Assembly (NCBI RefSeq): GCF_900094885.1
Contig: NZ_FMBL01000003.1
Location: 62,001-126,000 of the forward strand
DNA from: Bifidobacterium commune
GTDB lineage: Bacteria > Actinomycetota > Actinomycetes > Actinomycetales > Bifidobacteriaceae
Direction of reading: 5' to 3'
Length of the DNA: 64,000 bases
This document shows, in pieces, positions 37,755-46,798 of the stretch; within the stretch, counting starts at the first letter, position 1; the number at the start of each line of letters is the position of its first letter. The notes below the pieces were generated by a model, which saw only the letters and a program-made list of their open reading frames with translations, was not told where the DNA came from and did no database searches. A program made the position numbers and the translations under genes.

Positions 37755-39281
37755 ATGGCAGCAAAGTCTCGTTTGGGAAAAGGCCTTGGTGCGTTGTTCC
37801 CTGCATTGCCAGGAGAATCTGTTGCTGAGGAAACTGATAAAAAAGGTGTTGCCGTAGAGAAACAGGCGGAAACGAAGGCCGGAAAAAAAGCAACGACAAA
37901 GGTTTCCGGATCGAATGTTTCACGTGAAACATCGACAAAGAATCAAGGAAAAACCACCAAATCAGCTACTGCGAAGACAAAGAAAACAGATAGTAAGAGT
38001 AATGTTTCACGTGAAACATCGAAGCAAAAGACTCAGGTTATAAGCGGTAAAGCGACCTCTAAGACAAAAACTGACGGTGGTTCAGCAAAAAAAAGCACTT
38101 CAAAACGAACAAACATTCCACGTGAAACATTGTCGACGAGAACAAGCAAACGGAGGATGATGCCATCCTTGAAAGAAGGAGTAGCACATCCAAGTGATTT
38201 GTTCTTCGGCGATGCAGTCGATGAACAAACGAAAACAACTGCTGCAAAAAATGGTAAAACACTTGATGTAGCGAGTGATAAGACGCAAGAGAACAATGAT
38301 GGCCGTTCGGCGGCTACTACGAAAAAAGCTTCAAATGAGACCGATGAATCGAAGGAGCTGAGGCCGGTTCAGGGTGGATATCTGGTTGAGTTGAAGCTTG
38401 ATCAGATAGGTCCCAACGTCAACCAACCTCGCACAATCTTTGATGAAGATGAGCTTAAAGAACTCGCGGAATCACTGAAAGAAGTTGGTATACTACAACC
38501 TATCGTTGTACGCAAGCGTCCCGAGAACCAGAAAGCAAGTCAGAACACGGTTCCTGTTGTGGACGGGGCAAGTAAACGTATTCAGCAAAGCATGGACAGC
38601 GAATATGAGCTAATTATGGGAGAACGGCGTTGGCGTGCCTCTCATTTAGCTGGTCTGAAGACTATTCCTGCGATCGTGAAGACCACCACAGATGATGAAA
38701 TGCTTCGTGATGCCTTGCTTGAAAACCTGCATCGTGTGGCGCTGAATCCGTTGGAAGAGTCGGCTGCTTACCAGCAGATGATGGAAGATTTCGGCTTGAC
38801 GCAAGAGCAGCTTTCCAAGTCGGTTTCGAAATCTCGTTCGCAAATCGCCAACATGTTAAGGCTGCTGAATTTGCCTGCATCGGTTCAGAAAAAAGTCGCA
38901 GCTGGTGTACTTTCTGCCGGCCATGCAAGAGCGTTGCTCGGTCTCTCCGATGAGGAAGAGATGGAGAAGTTAGCGAACCGTATTATCGCTGAAGGGCTAT
39001 CGGTACGTAGCACAGAAGAAATTGTTGCGATGAAGTCCGGATCTAACGGTGAGGATAAGAAGCCAAAAAGCAAGAAGAACAATCCTTGGGCGTTGTCTCC
39101 GATTCAGAAAAACCTTGAAGATCGATTTGATACGAAGGTTTCGATCAAAGGTAACCAGAAGCACGGTCGAATTGAAATCGTCTTCTCCTCGCCAGAGGAC
39201 ATGGATCGCATCCTTGGCCTCTTGATGCCCGGCCAACAAAGTCCAAGTCAAGTCGAGCAGAGTGAAAACGGTTGGGTTTGA
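37755..39281 (+). CDS. parB: Chromosome partitioning protein ParB with parS sites inside the coding sequence
   Basis: 508 residues; the usual length is 280-400. Start MAAKSRLGKGLGALFP matches the ParA-interacting N-terminus. Residues 40-200 are a Lys/Thr/Ser-rich linker in which NVSRET appears at 54-59 and 83-88 and NIPRET at 120-125. Each is encoded by a parS or parS-like palindrome in the same frame. The CTP-binding core begins at about 210 (LDQIGPNVNQPRTIFDEDELKEL, with the box GERRWRA), then the helix-turn-helix region (QLSKSVSKSRSQIANMLRLL), and a C-terminal dimer domain. It loads at parS and spreads as a clamp. Confidence 0.95.
   Translation: MAAKSRLGKGLGALFPALPGESVAEETDKKGVAVEKQAETKAGKKATTKVSGSNVSRETSTKNQGKTTKSATAKTKKTDSKSNVSRETSKQKTQVISGKATSKTKTDGGSAKKSTSKRTNIPRETLSTRTSKRRMMPSLKEGVAHPSDLFFGDAVDEQTKTTAAKNGKTLDVASDKTQENNDGRSAATTKKASNETDESKELRPVQGGYLVELKLDQIGPNVNQPRTIFDEDELKELAESLKEVGILQPIVVRKRPENQKASQNTVPVVDGASKRIQQSMDSEYELIMGERRWRASHLAGLKTIPAIVKTTTDDEMLRDALLENLHRVALNPLEESAAYQQMMEDFGLTQEQLSKSVSKSRSQIANMLRLLNLPASVQKKVAAGVLSAGHARALLGLSDEEEMEKLANRIIAEGLSVRSTEEIVAMKSGSNGEDKKPKSKKNNPWALSPIQKNLEDRFDTKVSIKGNQKHGRIEIVFSSPEDMDRILGLLMPGQQSPSQVEQSENGWV
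37916..37931. promoter_or_regulatory. parS: parS site 5, inside parB (exact)
   Basis: Exact 16-base palindrome. In the parB frame the surrounding codons read S-N-V-S-R-E-T-S (residues 53-60). Confidence 0.93.
38003..38018. promoter_or_regulatory. parS: parS site 6, inside parB (exact)
   Basis: Exact 16-base palindrome, 87 bases from site 5 and in the same frame (residues 82-89, S-N-V-S-R-E-T-S). Confidence 0.93.
38114..38129. promoter_or_regulatory. Decayed parS-like site 7, inside parB
   Basis: CATTCCACGTGAAACA matches parS at 13 of 16 bases; the right half-site and centre CACGTGAAACA are intact, the left half-site is altered. It encodes N-I-P-R-E-T (120-125). Confidence 0.6.
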
Positions 39282-39331
39282 ACAGTTGCGACTGGGCGGT
39301 GACTGTAAAGCGTGACGGTGAGGCGGTGGCT

Positions 39332-39368
39332 GTAAGACAGTGACCGTAAGACAGTGACCGTAAGACAG
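39332..39368 (+). repeat. 14-bp tandem repeat after parB
   Basis: GTAAGACAGTGACC occurs at 39332-39345 and 39346-39359, with a partial third copy at 39360-39368; looser copies precede it from about 39295. It is non-coding and 50 bases after the parB stop. Confidence 0.75.
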
Positions 39369-39560
39369 TTGCATCTAAGTAATCAGTCCGAGACAACAGA
39401 TCGAAATGGTTGTGACTGAAACCCTAAGAACGAAATGTTCATGCTGGGCAACCGCACTGAACAACTCGGTCAAACAAACGATTCCGAAAGATGAGTTGAA
39501 ATGGTCTGATTTGAAGATCTTGTCTGATAGGTGTTTGTTTGTGTAAAAATAGGTGCGCAC

Positions 39561-39608
39561 TAATTAATAACGCCTCCTGAATCGTCATCCAGGAGGCGTT
39601 ATTAATTA
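39561..39608. terminator. Bidirectional terminator between parB and trxB
   Basis: Arms at 39561-39579 and 39590-39608 are exact complements (19 bp) with a ten-base loop and AT-rich outer ends. It lies between two convergent genes and can serve both. The rest of the 350-base gap holds only the tandem repeat above. Confidence 0.88.
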
Positions 39609-39631
39609 GTTGTCCGCGAATAGCGACTGAG

Positions 39632-40603
39632 TTACTGCAGGCTGTCCAGGTAATCCTGAGCGTCGAGTGCGGCACGGCAACCCATGCCTGCTGCGGAAAC
39701 GGCCTGACGATAGACGCTGTCTACCACATCTCCTGCGGCGAAGACACCGGGGAGTGAGGTTTGTGTCGACGCACCGTCCACCTTGATGTAGCCCATCTCA
39801 TCAAGCTCCAGAGCACCGTTAAGAAATTCGGTGGTAGGTGTGTTGCCGATGGCCACAAAGACACCCGCTGCGGGCACTTCCGTGGTCTCTCCGGTCTTGA
39901 CGTTGCGTACGGTCACAGATTGTGCGCTGCCGTTTTCGCCGTTGATTGCGTCAACGACTGAATCTAGCATAAACGACATCTTGTCGTTTGCTTTCGCGCG
40001 ATCGACCATAATCTTGGCAGCGCGGAACTCGTCGCGTCGATGAATCAGTGTGACGGAAGAACCGAAGCGCGTCAGGAACTCGGCGTCGGTAAAGGCGCTG
40101 TCTCCGCCACCGATTACCACAATCGGCTTGCCTCGGAAGAAGAATCCATCGCAAGTGGCGCAGTAGGAGACACCGTTGCCGGAATATTCCTTTTCACCGG
40201 GTACGTCAAGTTTGCGCACATCGGAACCGGTGGTCACGACGACGGCTCGAGCCTGATAGACATCACCTTGATCGCAAGTAACGGTTTTCAGTGCGGTCTT
40301 GTCGGAACCGTCACCAAAGTCAACGGAAACAACATCATCAAAAACTATCTCTGCGCCGAATTTCTCAGCCTGCTTCTGCATGGCTTCCATGAGATCGGGC
40401 CCCATCACTCCTTCGGGGAAGCCCGGGTAGTTCTCGACCTCGGTCGTGTTGACGAGTTGGCCTCCAGGGGTGAGCGCACCTGCAATCACAAGGGGCTTGT
40501 AACCCGCACGGCCTAAATAAATAGCCGCGGTATAACCGGCCGGTCCTGATCCGACGATGATGACGTCGCGCAGGTTCTTTTGTTGTTGGTTCTCTTGAGT
40601 CAT
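39632..40603 (-). CDS. trxB: Thioredoxin reductase
   Basis: 323 residues, the normal length of the low-molecular-weight enzyme. FAD motif GSGPAGYTAAIYLGRAG near 18, redox pair CATC within YCATCDGFFF, NADPH motif GGGDSAFTDAEFL, and the end AAGDVVDSVYRQAVSAAGMG. It reduces thioredoxin with NADPH. No thioredoxin gene is adjacent. It differs from the longer reductase at 2.7-4.5 kb by lacking the second CxxC domain. Confidence 0.95.
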   Translation of the reverse strand: MTQENQQQKNLRDVIIVGSGPAGYTAAIYLGRAGYKPLVIAGALTPGGQLVNTTEVENYPGFPEGVMGPDLMEAMQKQAEKFGAEIVFDDVVSVDFGDGSDKTALKTVTCDQGDVYQARAVVVTTGSDVRKLDVPGEKEYSGNGVSYCATCDGFFFRGKPIVVIGGGDSAFTDAEFLTRFGSSVTLIHRRDEFRAAKIMVDRAKANDKMSFMLDSVVDAINGENGSAQSVTVRNVKTGETTEVPAAGVFVAIGNTPTTEFLNGALELDEMGYIKVDGASTQTSLPGVFAAGDVVDSVYRQAVSAAGMGCRAALDAQDYLDSLQ

Positions 40604-40748
40604 GAAATAACTTTAACATTGGGCACGGCTTAGCGCAGTAACCTATTGATTTAAGGGCAGAAAATCGTGTTATAAGCCGCAATGAACACGTCACTTCATG
40701 CAAACGCACCGGAGAAACTCCAACCACAGCAGTCGTACTAATCAAAGA

Positions 40749-40777
40749 GCGTGCCCATCACAAAGGACAGGGCACGC
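40749..40777 (-). terminator. Terminator of the DUF881-sortase E transcript
   Basis: 8-bp stem GCGTGCCC (40749-40756) / GGGCACGC (40770-40777) with a T-rich stretch following on the minus strand, 40 bases after the sortase stop. Confidence 0.6.
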
Positions 40778-40816
40778 CCCAAAATAATTTCGACAGTCGA
40801 CTGCCTAGCAAGCAGA

Positions 40817-42337
40817 TTAGCCGGCCATTGGTGAATAATTAGACATTTCGTGCAATATTGGTATGTTTGCGGCAGCCCAGGGGCAGCACCATTGCACAAC
40901 TGCCACAGCAGCGGCGAACAGCAGGATCAGCAACAGCAGCACACGCACAGGTGTGGTACCGGGTTGCAACCGCATGAGCCCCCCATAAATACTTGCAGAA
41001 GGCCGCTTGACCTCTCCGCGCCGAATACTGCGGCACAGCGGCCAGCGCCAGAAAATCGCCGCGAGAATAAACAGCACAGCATAAATCAATAATGCCGCAA
41101 TTACCACGGGAATCAGCGAAGGCAGCTTCGAAGCCCAAGACTGCTGCCCATTGTTGATAAACTTTATCTGCCCATTCTGCCCCTGGCGGGTGAGCTCAGC
41201 AGGTACACCATCGGAAACCTTGGCCCAATACTTGAGCTTGCCGTAACTAATCCAACGATATGGGGCAGGGGCGCTGTACTTCGGATCACAGGTGGTCAGT
41301 GTGATCATGCGCTCGGTAGGTTTGGCATTCGGATTATCCGGATTAGGTGCCACCACATCCACTCGATCTGGTGTTACACGTACATAGCGCGCATAGGAGT
41401 AAACGTACCAGTAGTCCTTTGTGCGCACCACAATCACGTCACCTGCTTGGAGCTTGTCAACATCACTCAAAGGTTGCCCATAGCCCGCGCGATGCCCCGC
41501 AACCGCAAAATTGCCGACTTCCCCGGGCATCTGGGTATGGGTGTAATGCCCCAAACCATGCTGGTTAAGCGCAGAGGTATCCGTTCCCTCAACAACGGTC
41601 CGTTCCCACTGATCGCCAAAGCGTGGAATATAAACCTGAGCGATTAAATCGTCGGGATTCGCTTTGCTTGGCTGCACAGGAGCTTCGCCATTCTGCGGAT
41701 TTGCGATATTGACATTCTTCTGCGAGTCCGCGGACTTGGTCGGGTCACTCCAAGAGACCGATTCGCGTTGCTTGACTTGCTCGTGTTCGGATTGCGTACC
41801 GGTCCACCAGACCTGCCAAACGATATACAACGCACAGAACGCAGCCAAGGTGAACAGCACCTCAGCAACGATGCCCAAGACTGTCCACATTCGCCGTGAA
41901 CCGGAGGCTCCCTTCCTTCTGCTGGAGCGGTTGCCGTAGTCGGTGTTCTCTTTATCGACCGACGTCCCAATCAACCCATCAAAATTATTTTGTGTTCCCC
42001 GATTGCTTTGCTGTTTGCCTGCTTCCACACCTCGACGTCCGGCCGCTGTCGGAGACGAAAAAGCTTGTGTCTGTTCCCAAGGGGCGCTCGCGGGCTCATC
42101 GGGAACAGGATCACCAAAATCATTGAACGCGTCGTCCAAGCCGGTTAGCTCGATGTCGCGATTGTCGTTGCGACCATCTCGCTTGTTGCCATGCTGTCCG
42201 TTTTCGCCAAGGTGTCCTATATTCCCATTTCGTTCGCCAAGCTCGTCCGATTCGTCCCGCTCGCTGCGTTTTGACGCACCGTCCATGCCGTTCGCACCGT
42301 CCATATCGTTCATCCCGTCCATTTCTTCCCTAATCAT
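40817..42337 (-). CDS. Class E sortase with three membrane segments
   Basis: 506 residues. Residues 1-145 are cytosolic, low complexity and charged, with MDG/NDMDGANGMDG and Gly/Asn-rich repeats. A membrane anchor spans about 148-178. The sortase domain carries catalytic H282 (AVAGHRAGYG), C350 (TLTTCDPKYSAP) and R361 (YRWISYG), the class E pattern. Two further hydrophobic segments follow near the C-terminus. Class E sortases anchor proteins with an LAxTG motif to actinobacterial walls. GGAGTGAGGG precedes the ATG, which overlaps the stop of the DUF881 gene. Confidence 0.88.
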   Translation of the reverse strand: MIREEMDGMNDMDGANGMDGASKRSERDESDELGERNGNIGHLGENGQHGNKRDGRNDNRDIELTGLDDAFNDFGDPVPDEPASAPWEQTQAFSSPTAAGRRGVEAGKQQSNRGTQNNFDGLIGTSVDKENTDYGNRSSRRKGASGSRRMWTVLGIVAEVLFTLAAFCALYIVWQVWWTGTQSEHEQVKQRESVSWSDPTKSADSQKNVNIANPQNGEAPVQPSKANPDDLIAQVYIPRFGDQWERTVVEGTDTSALNQHGLGHYTHTQMPGEVGNFAVAGHRAGYGQPLSDVDKLQAGDVIVVRTKDYWYVYSYARYVRVTPDRVDVVAPNPDNPNAKPTERMITLTTCDPKYSAPAPYRWISYGKLKYWAKVSDGVPAELTRQGQNGQIKFINNGQQSWASKLPSLIPVVIAALLIYAVLFILAAIFWRWPLCRSIRRGEVKRPSASIYGGLMRLQPGTTPVRVLLLLILLFAAAVAVVQWCCPWAAANIPILHEMSNYSPMAG

Positions 42338-43140
42338 CCCTCACTCCAATTTCCACTAGTGCTATCGCCGTCATCTGCTTCCCTGTTTCCGTTCTTCGAC
42401 ACCGTCGCATAGCGCAAAGTCTGCAACACAGGAGCCTCAGGGAACCGCATATTGGCTTTATCTTCAATCTTCCAACCCAGTCCGAACGCAGTGACATATT
42501 GCTGATAAGTCTGAATCGCTTTCGATTCGTTAAGTGCATCGCGCATGGCGTCGCCCGGTCCTATCGCCGAAATGGTGTACGGAGGCGAATATTGCTTGCC
42601 TTGCAACATCAGAATATTGCCTTTGCAAATAATCGCGGAATTGTATAGTATCCGCTGATCTTGAATCATCATCGCTTCTGCTCCGCCTTTCCAAAGGGCG
42701 TTCACAACCGATTCAATGTCCTGCTGGTGGATGACGTAATCGTTGATATTTGCAGTAGTGCCGGTTCCTGAGTCCGATACCATGTGCTGCCAAAGTGGTG
42801 AATCGTCAAGCGTCACTGAAATTCCCGGCCCTGTTACGGCAGGAAGCATGGTGCCTGCCCCGGCATCTTGGCTGGAATTTGGGGGTTCAGAGCTATTCTT
42901 ACCAGCATACTTGTTGAGCGTGTTGATTTCTGAGCCGAGCGATTTGACCTGTTTCTGCAGTTTATCGACTTGTCCGACGCGCTGCTGCACCAATTGTGCC
43001 GTGTCGGACGAAACAACACTGGTTTTGTTAACGCGTAGGTTGGTCATCAAAAGAAACCCGGAAAGTGCGACTACAAGGAATACGGAAATCCCGCCGATGC
43101 ACGACCGTTTCACCTTGTGTCGACCCGAGGTTTCCTTCAT
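42334..43140 (-). CDS. DUF881 family membrane-anchored protein
   Basis: 268 residues: one N-terminal membrane helix (about 16-35), a coiled-coil region (residues 45-85, LVQQRVGQVDKLQKQVKSLG), and the DUF881 domain (GPGISVTLDDSP, DVIHQQDIESVVNALWKGGAEAMMIQ-like pattern). A DUF881 gene beside crgA and upstream of a class E sortase is conserved in actinobacteria. The function is unknown; a link to wall or division proteins is inferred from neighbours. It is divergent from crgA and coupled to the sortase by an ATGA overlap. Confidence 0.85.
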   Translation of the reverse strand: MKETSGRHKVKRSCIGGISVFLVVALSGFLLMTNLRVNKTSVVSSDTAQLVQQRVGQVDKLQKQVKSLGSEINTLNKYAGKNSSEPPNSSQDAGAGTMLPAVTGPGISVTLDDSPLWQHMVSDSGTGTTANINDYVIHQQDIESVVNALWKGGAEAMMIQDQRILYNSAIICKGNILMLQGKQYSPPYTISAIGPGDAMRDALNESKAIQTYQQYVTAFGLGWKIEDKANMRFPEAPVLQTLRYATVSKNGNREADDGDSTSGNWSEG

Positions 43141-43228
43141 GATTTCAACAGTCCTTATAAGTTACCCATTCTCTTGTTTCGAGTGTACACTAATATGTCA
43201 TTTAGCCTATTGAATGGAGACTACGCTT

Positions 43229-43750
43229 ATGGCTGACGAAGAGCTGAACAAAGGCACTGATGCCGCCTCGACGGAGGATGAGGCGCAAAAGGCTCAGGAT
43301 GTAATCGACACTGAGGCAGTTAAGTCTGTCGAAAGTGAGGAAGTAGTGCTGGAGAATCAGGATGACCAAAGCACCTCTGACGATTCCGCTCAAGGAGGGG
43401 CCGATCAAGAGAAGTCCGACGAAGAGGACCTTGACCTGCCTTTGGAGAAGATCGAGGAGCTGCTGAGTGCCACGAATGTCGACAAGAACGCGGTGTCTCC
43501 GCAGTTGCGTCGTGTTGCACAGCGTCAGGCCGAGAACAGCAAACGCGTTGAGGAGACCATCAAGGACACCAAGGCAAACCCAGTCTGGTTCGTGCCGTTG
43601 TTCTGCTTCCTCATGATTCTTGGACTCGCGTGGGCAGTTGTGTATTATCTCACGACCAAGTACCCTATTCCCGGAATCGGAGCATGGAACCTGCTTATTG
43701 CTTTCTGCATTGTGATGGTTGGTTTCATCATGACGATGTGGTGGCGTTGA
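43229..43750 (+). CDS. crgA: Cell division protein CrgA
   Basis: 173 residues. The N-terminal 95 residues are acidic and repetitive (Asp/Glu/Ser). The CrgA domain has two membrane helices (WFVPLFCFLMILGLAWAVV and NLLIAFCIVMVGFIMTMWW), preceded by NPVWFVP. CrgA coordinates FtsZ-ring assembly with peptidoglycan synthesis in actinobacteria and touches PBPs and FtsQ. The start at 43229 has GGAGA nine bases upstream; the ATG at 43214 overlaps that ribosome site. Its location near pknB and DUF881 is standard. Confidence 0.9.
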   Translation: MADEELNKGTDAASTEDEAQKAQDVIDTEAVKSVESEEVVLENQDDQSTSDDSAQGGADQEKSDEEDLDLPLEKIEELLSATNVDKNAVSPQLRRVAQRQAENSKRVEETIKDTKANPVWFVPLFCFLMILGLAWAVVYYLTTKYPIPGIGAWNLLIAFCIVMVGFIMTMWWR

Positions 43751-43775
43751 TCCGTTCCTTTCAGATGCTTATAAC

Positions 43776-43810
43776 GTTGGCTCCCAAGGCTTAGGCTGTA
43801 GGGAGCCAAC
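43776..43810 (+). terminator. Terminator after crgA
   Basis: 10-bp stem GTTGGCTCCC (43776-43785) / GGGAGCCAAC (43801-43810), 26 bases after the crgA stop. Confidence 0.7.
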
Positions 43811-44043
43811 TGTCTAAGGGGACGTACATCAATGTCCTGCAGCTCCTCTCTGAGACGTCGAATAGGGGATTTCAGGCTCAATGGTGAGCAATGATAGGAC
43901 CTTCGGTTGTCGTATCAGTTATGTATTAATAGATGATACCATAATTGAATAGTTTTTAAGAGAATGTATGTGTGCTTGCACGCAACGTAATGTGGCTTTA
44001 TGCGTGAGCGCACAAGCATGTTGAGAGCGGAAGAACGGGAAAT

Positions 44044-46464
44044 ATGAGAAAAATAAGCGATGGTGGGTCGCCCGCCCATAGAAGTAGATCAAAGCGCGGC
44101 AGCGAGTTGGTTTCTGCTGTGCTGGCGCTGATTGTTGGCATGGCGATGGCGCTTCCTGCCAGTGTCGCCGTCGCTGATCCGGCCACGGAAAACGGAACTT
44201 CCGGCCAGACGCAATCTCAGCCGTCTGCACCGGGGGTTACCCCACGCGGCGGTAGGTTTGTTCGTCCCGGGTCTTCCTGCATTCTTGGTACCAGTAGTAT
44301 TCGGGACTGTTTTGGGGATATGTTCATCGGGTGGGCTGTGGCTAAAGAACTTGGCGTTAACGTTTTCAGCATACTCACGCAAGACATGGCCGATAATGTG
44401 CACACGCTGAATGTTATCTCAGCTACCACTTCAGAGTTGCCGGTGCTCAATGATTTTAGTGGTATGGAGGTGTTTCATCATTTAAAAAAGCTCAACTTGA
44501 ACAGTCATAGCATCAGTGATGTATCTGGTTTGGCAAGCCAGACAAGTTTGGAAGAGCTTGATCTGGGGGGAAACAAAATTTCTGACATATCCCCGCTGGC
44601 AGGTCTTACACAGTTGAAAAAACTGAATTTGTCGGAATGCCCGATTAAAGATGATAGCATTTCCGGCAATGGGAGCATGGCGGTGATAGCGGGATTCAAG
44701 CAGTTGGAAGAACTTAATCTGGGGCGAATAACCATGCAGCCACGTCTTCAGGATGTCACGCCTCTGTTGGGACTAAATAAGTTGAAGAAGCTCAATCTTC
44801 ACTTCAATAAAATAGGCACGGACGGTTTCAACAGGCTTGCAGCCACAAGCTTTGCTCCTAATCTGACATCCCTCGACGTGACATTCAATGAAGTGGACAA
44901 CATGAGCGCGATTGTCAAATTCGGCCAGCTGCAAGAGTTTATGGCAAATAGCAATAGAATCTCGGATCCATCCCCTCTTACAAGTTTGAGGAATATCACC
45001 AACGTCGACCTGAGCGCAAACAAAATTCCAGATATCTCCTCGTTGACATCGGCACCGTTCCCGAATTTGACGCGTATGAATCTGATTAATCAGAGTCTGA
45101 TGGAACCCAGCACCAATGTGTCCACCAACGTGACGGTTCATTCGGCAATAATCACCAGAACCCCTGCGATGACGTATGCGGGGCAAGATACCACATACCG
45201 TCCGCTCCCCGAGTCCGGATTTTCGTTCGATGCCCCGACGGGTTCCATGACGTGGGCGTCGGTGACTGCACCCGCAGAACTTAAGTTCAGGTTCACCTCA
45301 AAGGTGAGCGTTGGCCCACTCCGCGGCGTTGTTTACAGTGGTATATCAAAGCGAGGTGTCACCTTGGGCCGCCAAGTGACCTATGAGGCAGGTCCCGGTG
45401 CCTCGTGGGCGTCGCCTTACCCTTCAGAATGGGTGGATGACGGGGCCCGTGTGACTACGGTGCCATCGGCACCCACTGGCTTGACACCTCCTGCGCCGGG
45501 AATGGAGACAAATGGCTGGGAATATGCCACCTCGTCCAATGGCCCTAAGGTGGGGAGCTTCGAATTTGGCGCTACAGGCACACCGGTCACTTCTAATATC
45601 TGGGTTCGTCCGCATTGGTCGTATCGTGTCCATTTTGAGGCTGGACCCGACGGAAGTACGTGGAATCAGGTTCCCAACGACGTTTTGGTCGATCCCGGTC
45701 AGAAGGTCGGTGCATTGTCATCTCCGTCACAGCCCCAAAGGACGCACTACAACCAGGTTGGCTGGGAGTATTCTCGGAGCTCCAATGGTCCTGCGGAGGG
45801 TGGATTCGTGTTTGATGGTGATCCTGCGACTCCGGGCACCACGGTAAACAATGAAATATGGGTACGTCCTCTCTGGGAGCCTATGTCGTATGCGGTCAAC
45901 TATGACTGGAACGGTGGTTCTTGGAACGGTCAGAAATTGCCGACCTCTGCCAAGTATGCAGATTTTTTGTCTGCTCCCGCAGTCTCGGGGCTGTCGGTGC
46001 CAGCACACCAGCATTTCGATCACTGGGAAGTTGCAGCTTCGGCGTCAGGCCCATGGACCACGTTCACCGCTGTTCCAACGCCGGGTCTTACTATGCCGGG
46101 TCATGATATTTGGATTCGTCCGAGCTGGGTAACTGACCAAGACTCCGGTAAAGATTCTCCAGATGGTCCCGGTGGTGGTTCGAACGGTCCCGACGGTCCT
46201 AAGGAAAACGGGAAGGACGAGCCGAAAAACGATGGTCCGAATGGGCTTGTAACACCGACTGCTCCGTCTTCGAAGTCAGATACGAGAGCTAAGCCTGAGA
46301 AGGGTTCAAAGCAAGCTGATCCTGTCAGGAAGGTGCTTTCGGAGACTGGCGCCGCCATCATTGTGCCTGCAGTCATGGCAGTGGCTCTACTGGCGTTGGC
46401 CATCGTGATTCAGCTTAACCGCCAGTTTGATTCCGAGCCGGTTCGGCATCATAAGCAGGATTAA
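44044..46464 (+). CDS. LRR and InlB B-repeat cell-wall surface protein
   Basis: 806 residues. A signal peptide spans about 20-50. About eight internalin-type leucine-rich repeats lie at roughly 120-350 (e.g. LKKLNLNSHSISDVSGLA, LEELDLGGNKISDISPL). Then three InlB B-repeat/Flg_new modules (about 500-720) each end in IWVRPxW or IWIRPSW. A Pro/Gly/Asn/Asp linker follows, then a sorting signal LSETG, a hydrophobic helix and a charged tail. Such proteins stick to host glycans or proteins in other bacteria, but the ligand is unknown. It stands alone between terminators. Confidence 0.82.
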   Translation: MRKISDGGSPAHRSRSKRGSELVSAVLALIVGMAMALPASVAVADPATENGTSGQTQSQPSAPGVTPRGGRFVRPGSSCILGTSSIRDCFGDMFIGWAVAKELGVNVFSILTQDMADNVHTLNVISATTSELPVLNDFSGMEVFHHLKKLNLNSHSISDVSGLASQTSLEELDLGGNKISDISPLAGLTQLKKLNLSECPIKDDSISGNGSMAVIAGFKQLEELNLGRITMQPRLQDVTPLLGLNKLKKLNLHFNKIGTDGFNRLAATSFAPNLTSLDVTFNEVDNMSAIVKFGQLQEFMANSNRISDPSPLTSLRNITNVDLSANKIPDISSLTSAPFPNLTRMNLINQSLMEPSTNVSTNVTVHSAIITRTPAMTYAGQDTTYRPLPESGFSFDAPTGSMTWASVTAPAELKFRFTSKVSVGPLRGVVYSGISKRGVTLGRQVTYEAGPGASWASPYPSEWVDDGARVTTVPSAPTGLTPPAPGMETNGWEYATSSNGPKVGSFEFGATGTPVTSNIWVRPHWSYRVHFEAGPDGSTWNQVPNDVLVDPGQKVGALSSPSQPQRTHYNQVGWEYSRSSNGPAEGGFVFDGDPATPGTTVNNEIWVRPLWEPMSYAVNYDWNGGSWNGQKLPTSAKYADFLSAPAVSGLSVPAHQHFDHWEVAASASGPWTTFTAVPTPGLTMPGHDIWIRPSWVTDQDSGKDSPDGPGGGSNGPDGPKENGKDEPKNDGPNGLVTPTAPSSKSDTRAKPEKGSKQADPVRKVLSETGAAIIVPAVMAVALLALAIVIQLNRQFDSEPVRHHKQD

Positions 46465-46505
46465 TGCTGACGGTCTGAGACGGTAATGAATCGTTGTGCA
46501 ATCGT

Positions 46506-46536
46506 GGGGTGGGGCGATAATCGTCCCACCCCATTC
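46506..46536 (+). terminator. Terminator of the LRR protein gene
   Basis: Stem of 12 pairs (GGGGTGGGGCGA at 46506-46517 with TCGTCCCACCCC at 46521-46532, one G:T) around TAA, 41 bases after the stop. Confidence 0.75.
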
Positions 46537-46659
46537 ATTGTTTCTATCGATATACCGCAGCACATATCGATGTCAGCTGAGCGGCCGGACTGTGGAATAT
46601 GTCACACGCACTTGTAGTGAGAAGTGCGGCGGTAAGCAACGTAGGATGTGCGCAACAAC

Positions 46660-46798
46660 TTATCCACAACATCCACAGATGAAAAGCGTTGGAAAATAAG
46701 ACATTTCAAAAATGCTGTGGATAAATCAAGAAGTTTTCCTCAGAGTTTCCACTGGCTATGCCCAGGTTATCCACAACGTTTTCCACAAATGTGGAAAA
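46660..46798. promoter_or_regulatory. Distant DnaA-box cluster between LRR gene and pilin genes
   Basis: Exact TTATCCACA boxes at 46660-46668, 46716-46724 (reverse) and 46767-46775. A palindromic pair TTTTCCACA (46779-46787) and TGTGGAAAA (46790-46798) has one mismatch per box. It lies within a 633-base gene-free gap, about 17 kb from the centre of oriC. No gene or ribosome site is seen from 46465 to 47097 apart from this, a terminator and the pilin promoter. Confidence 0.75.

Noticed and set aside
39282..39368. CRISPR-like array
   Set aside because: The repeats are directly adjacent, only 14 bp long and have no spacers or cas genes; a simple tandem repeat.
43214..43228. Upstream ATG of crgA
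   Set aside because: That ATG overlaps the GGAGA ribosome site used by the ATG at 43229.
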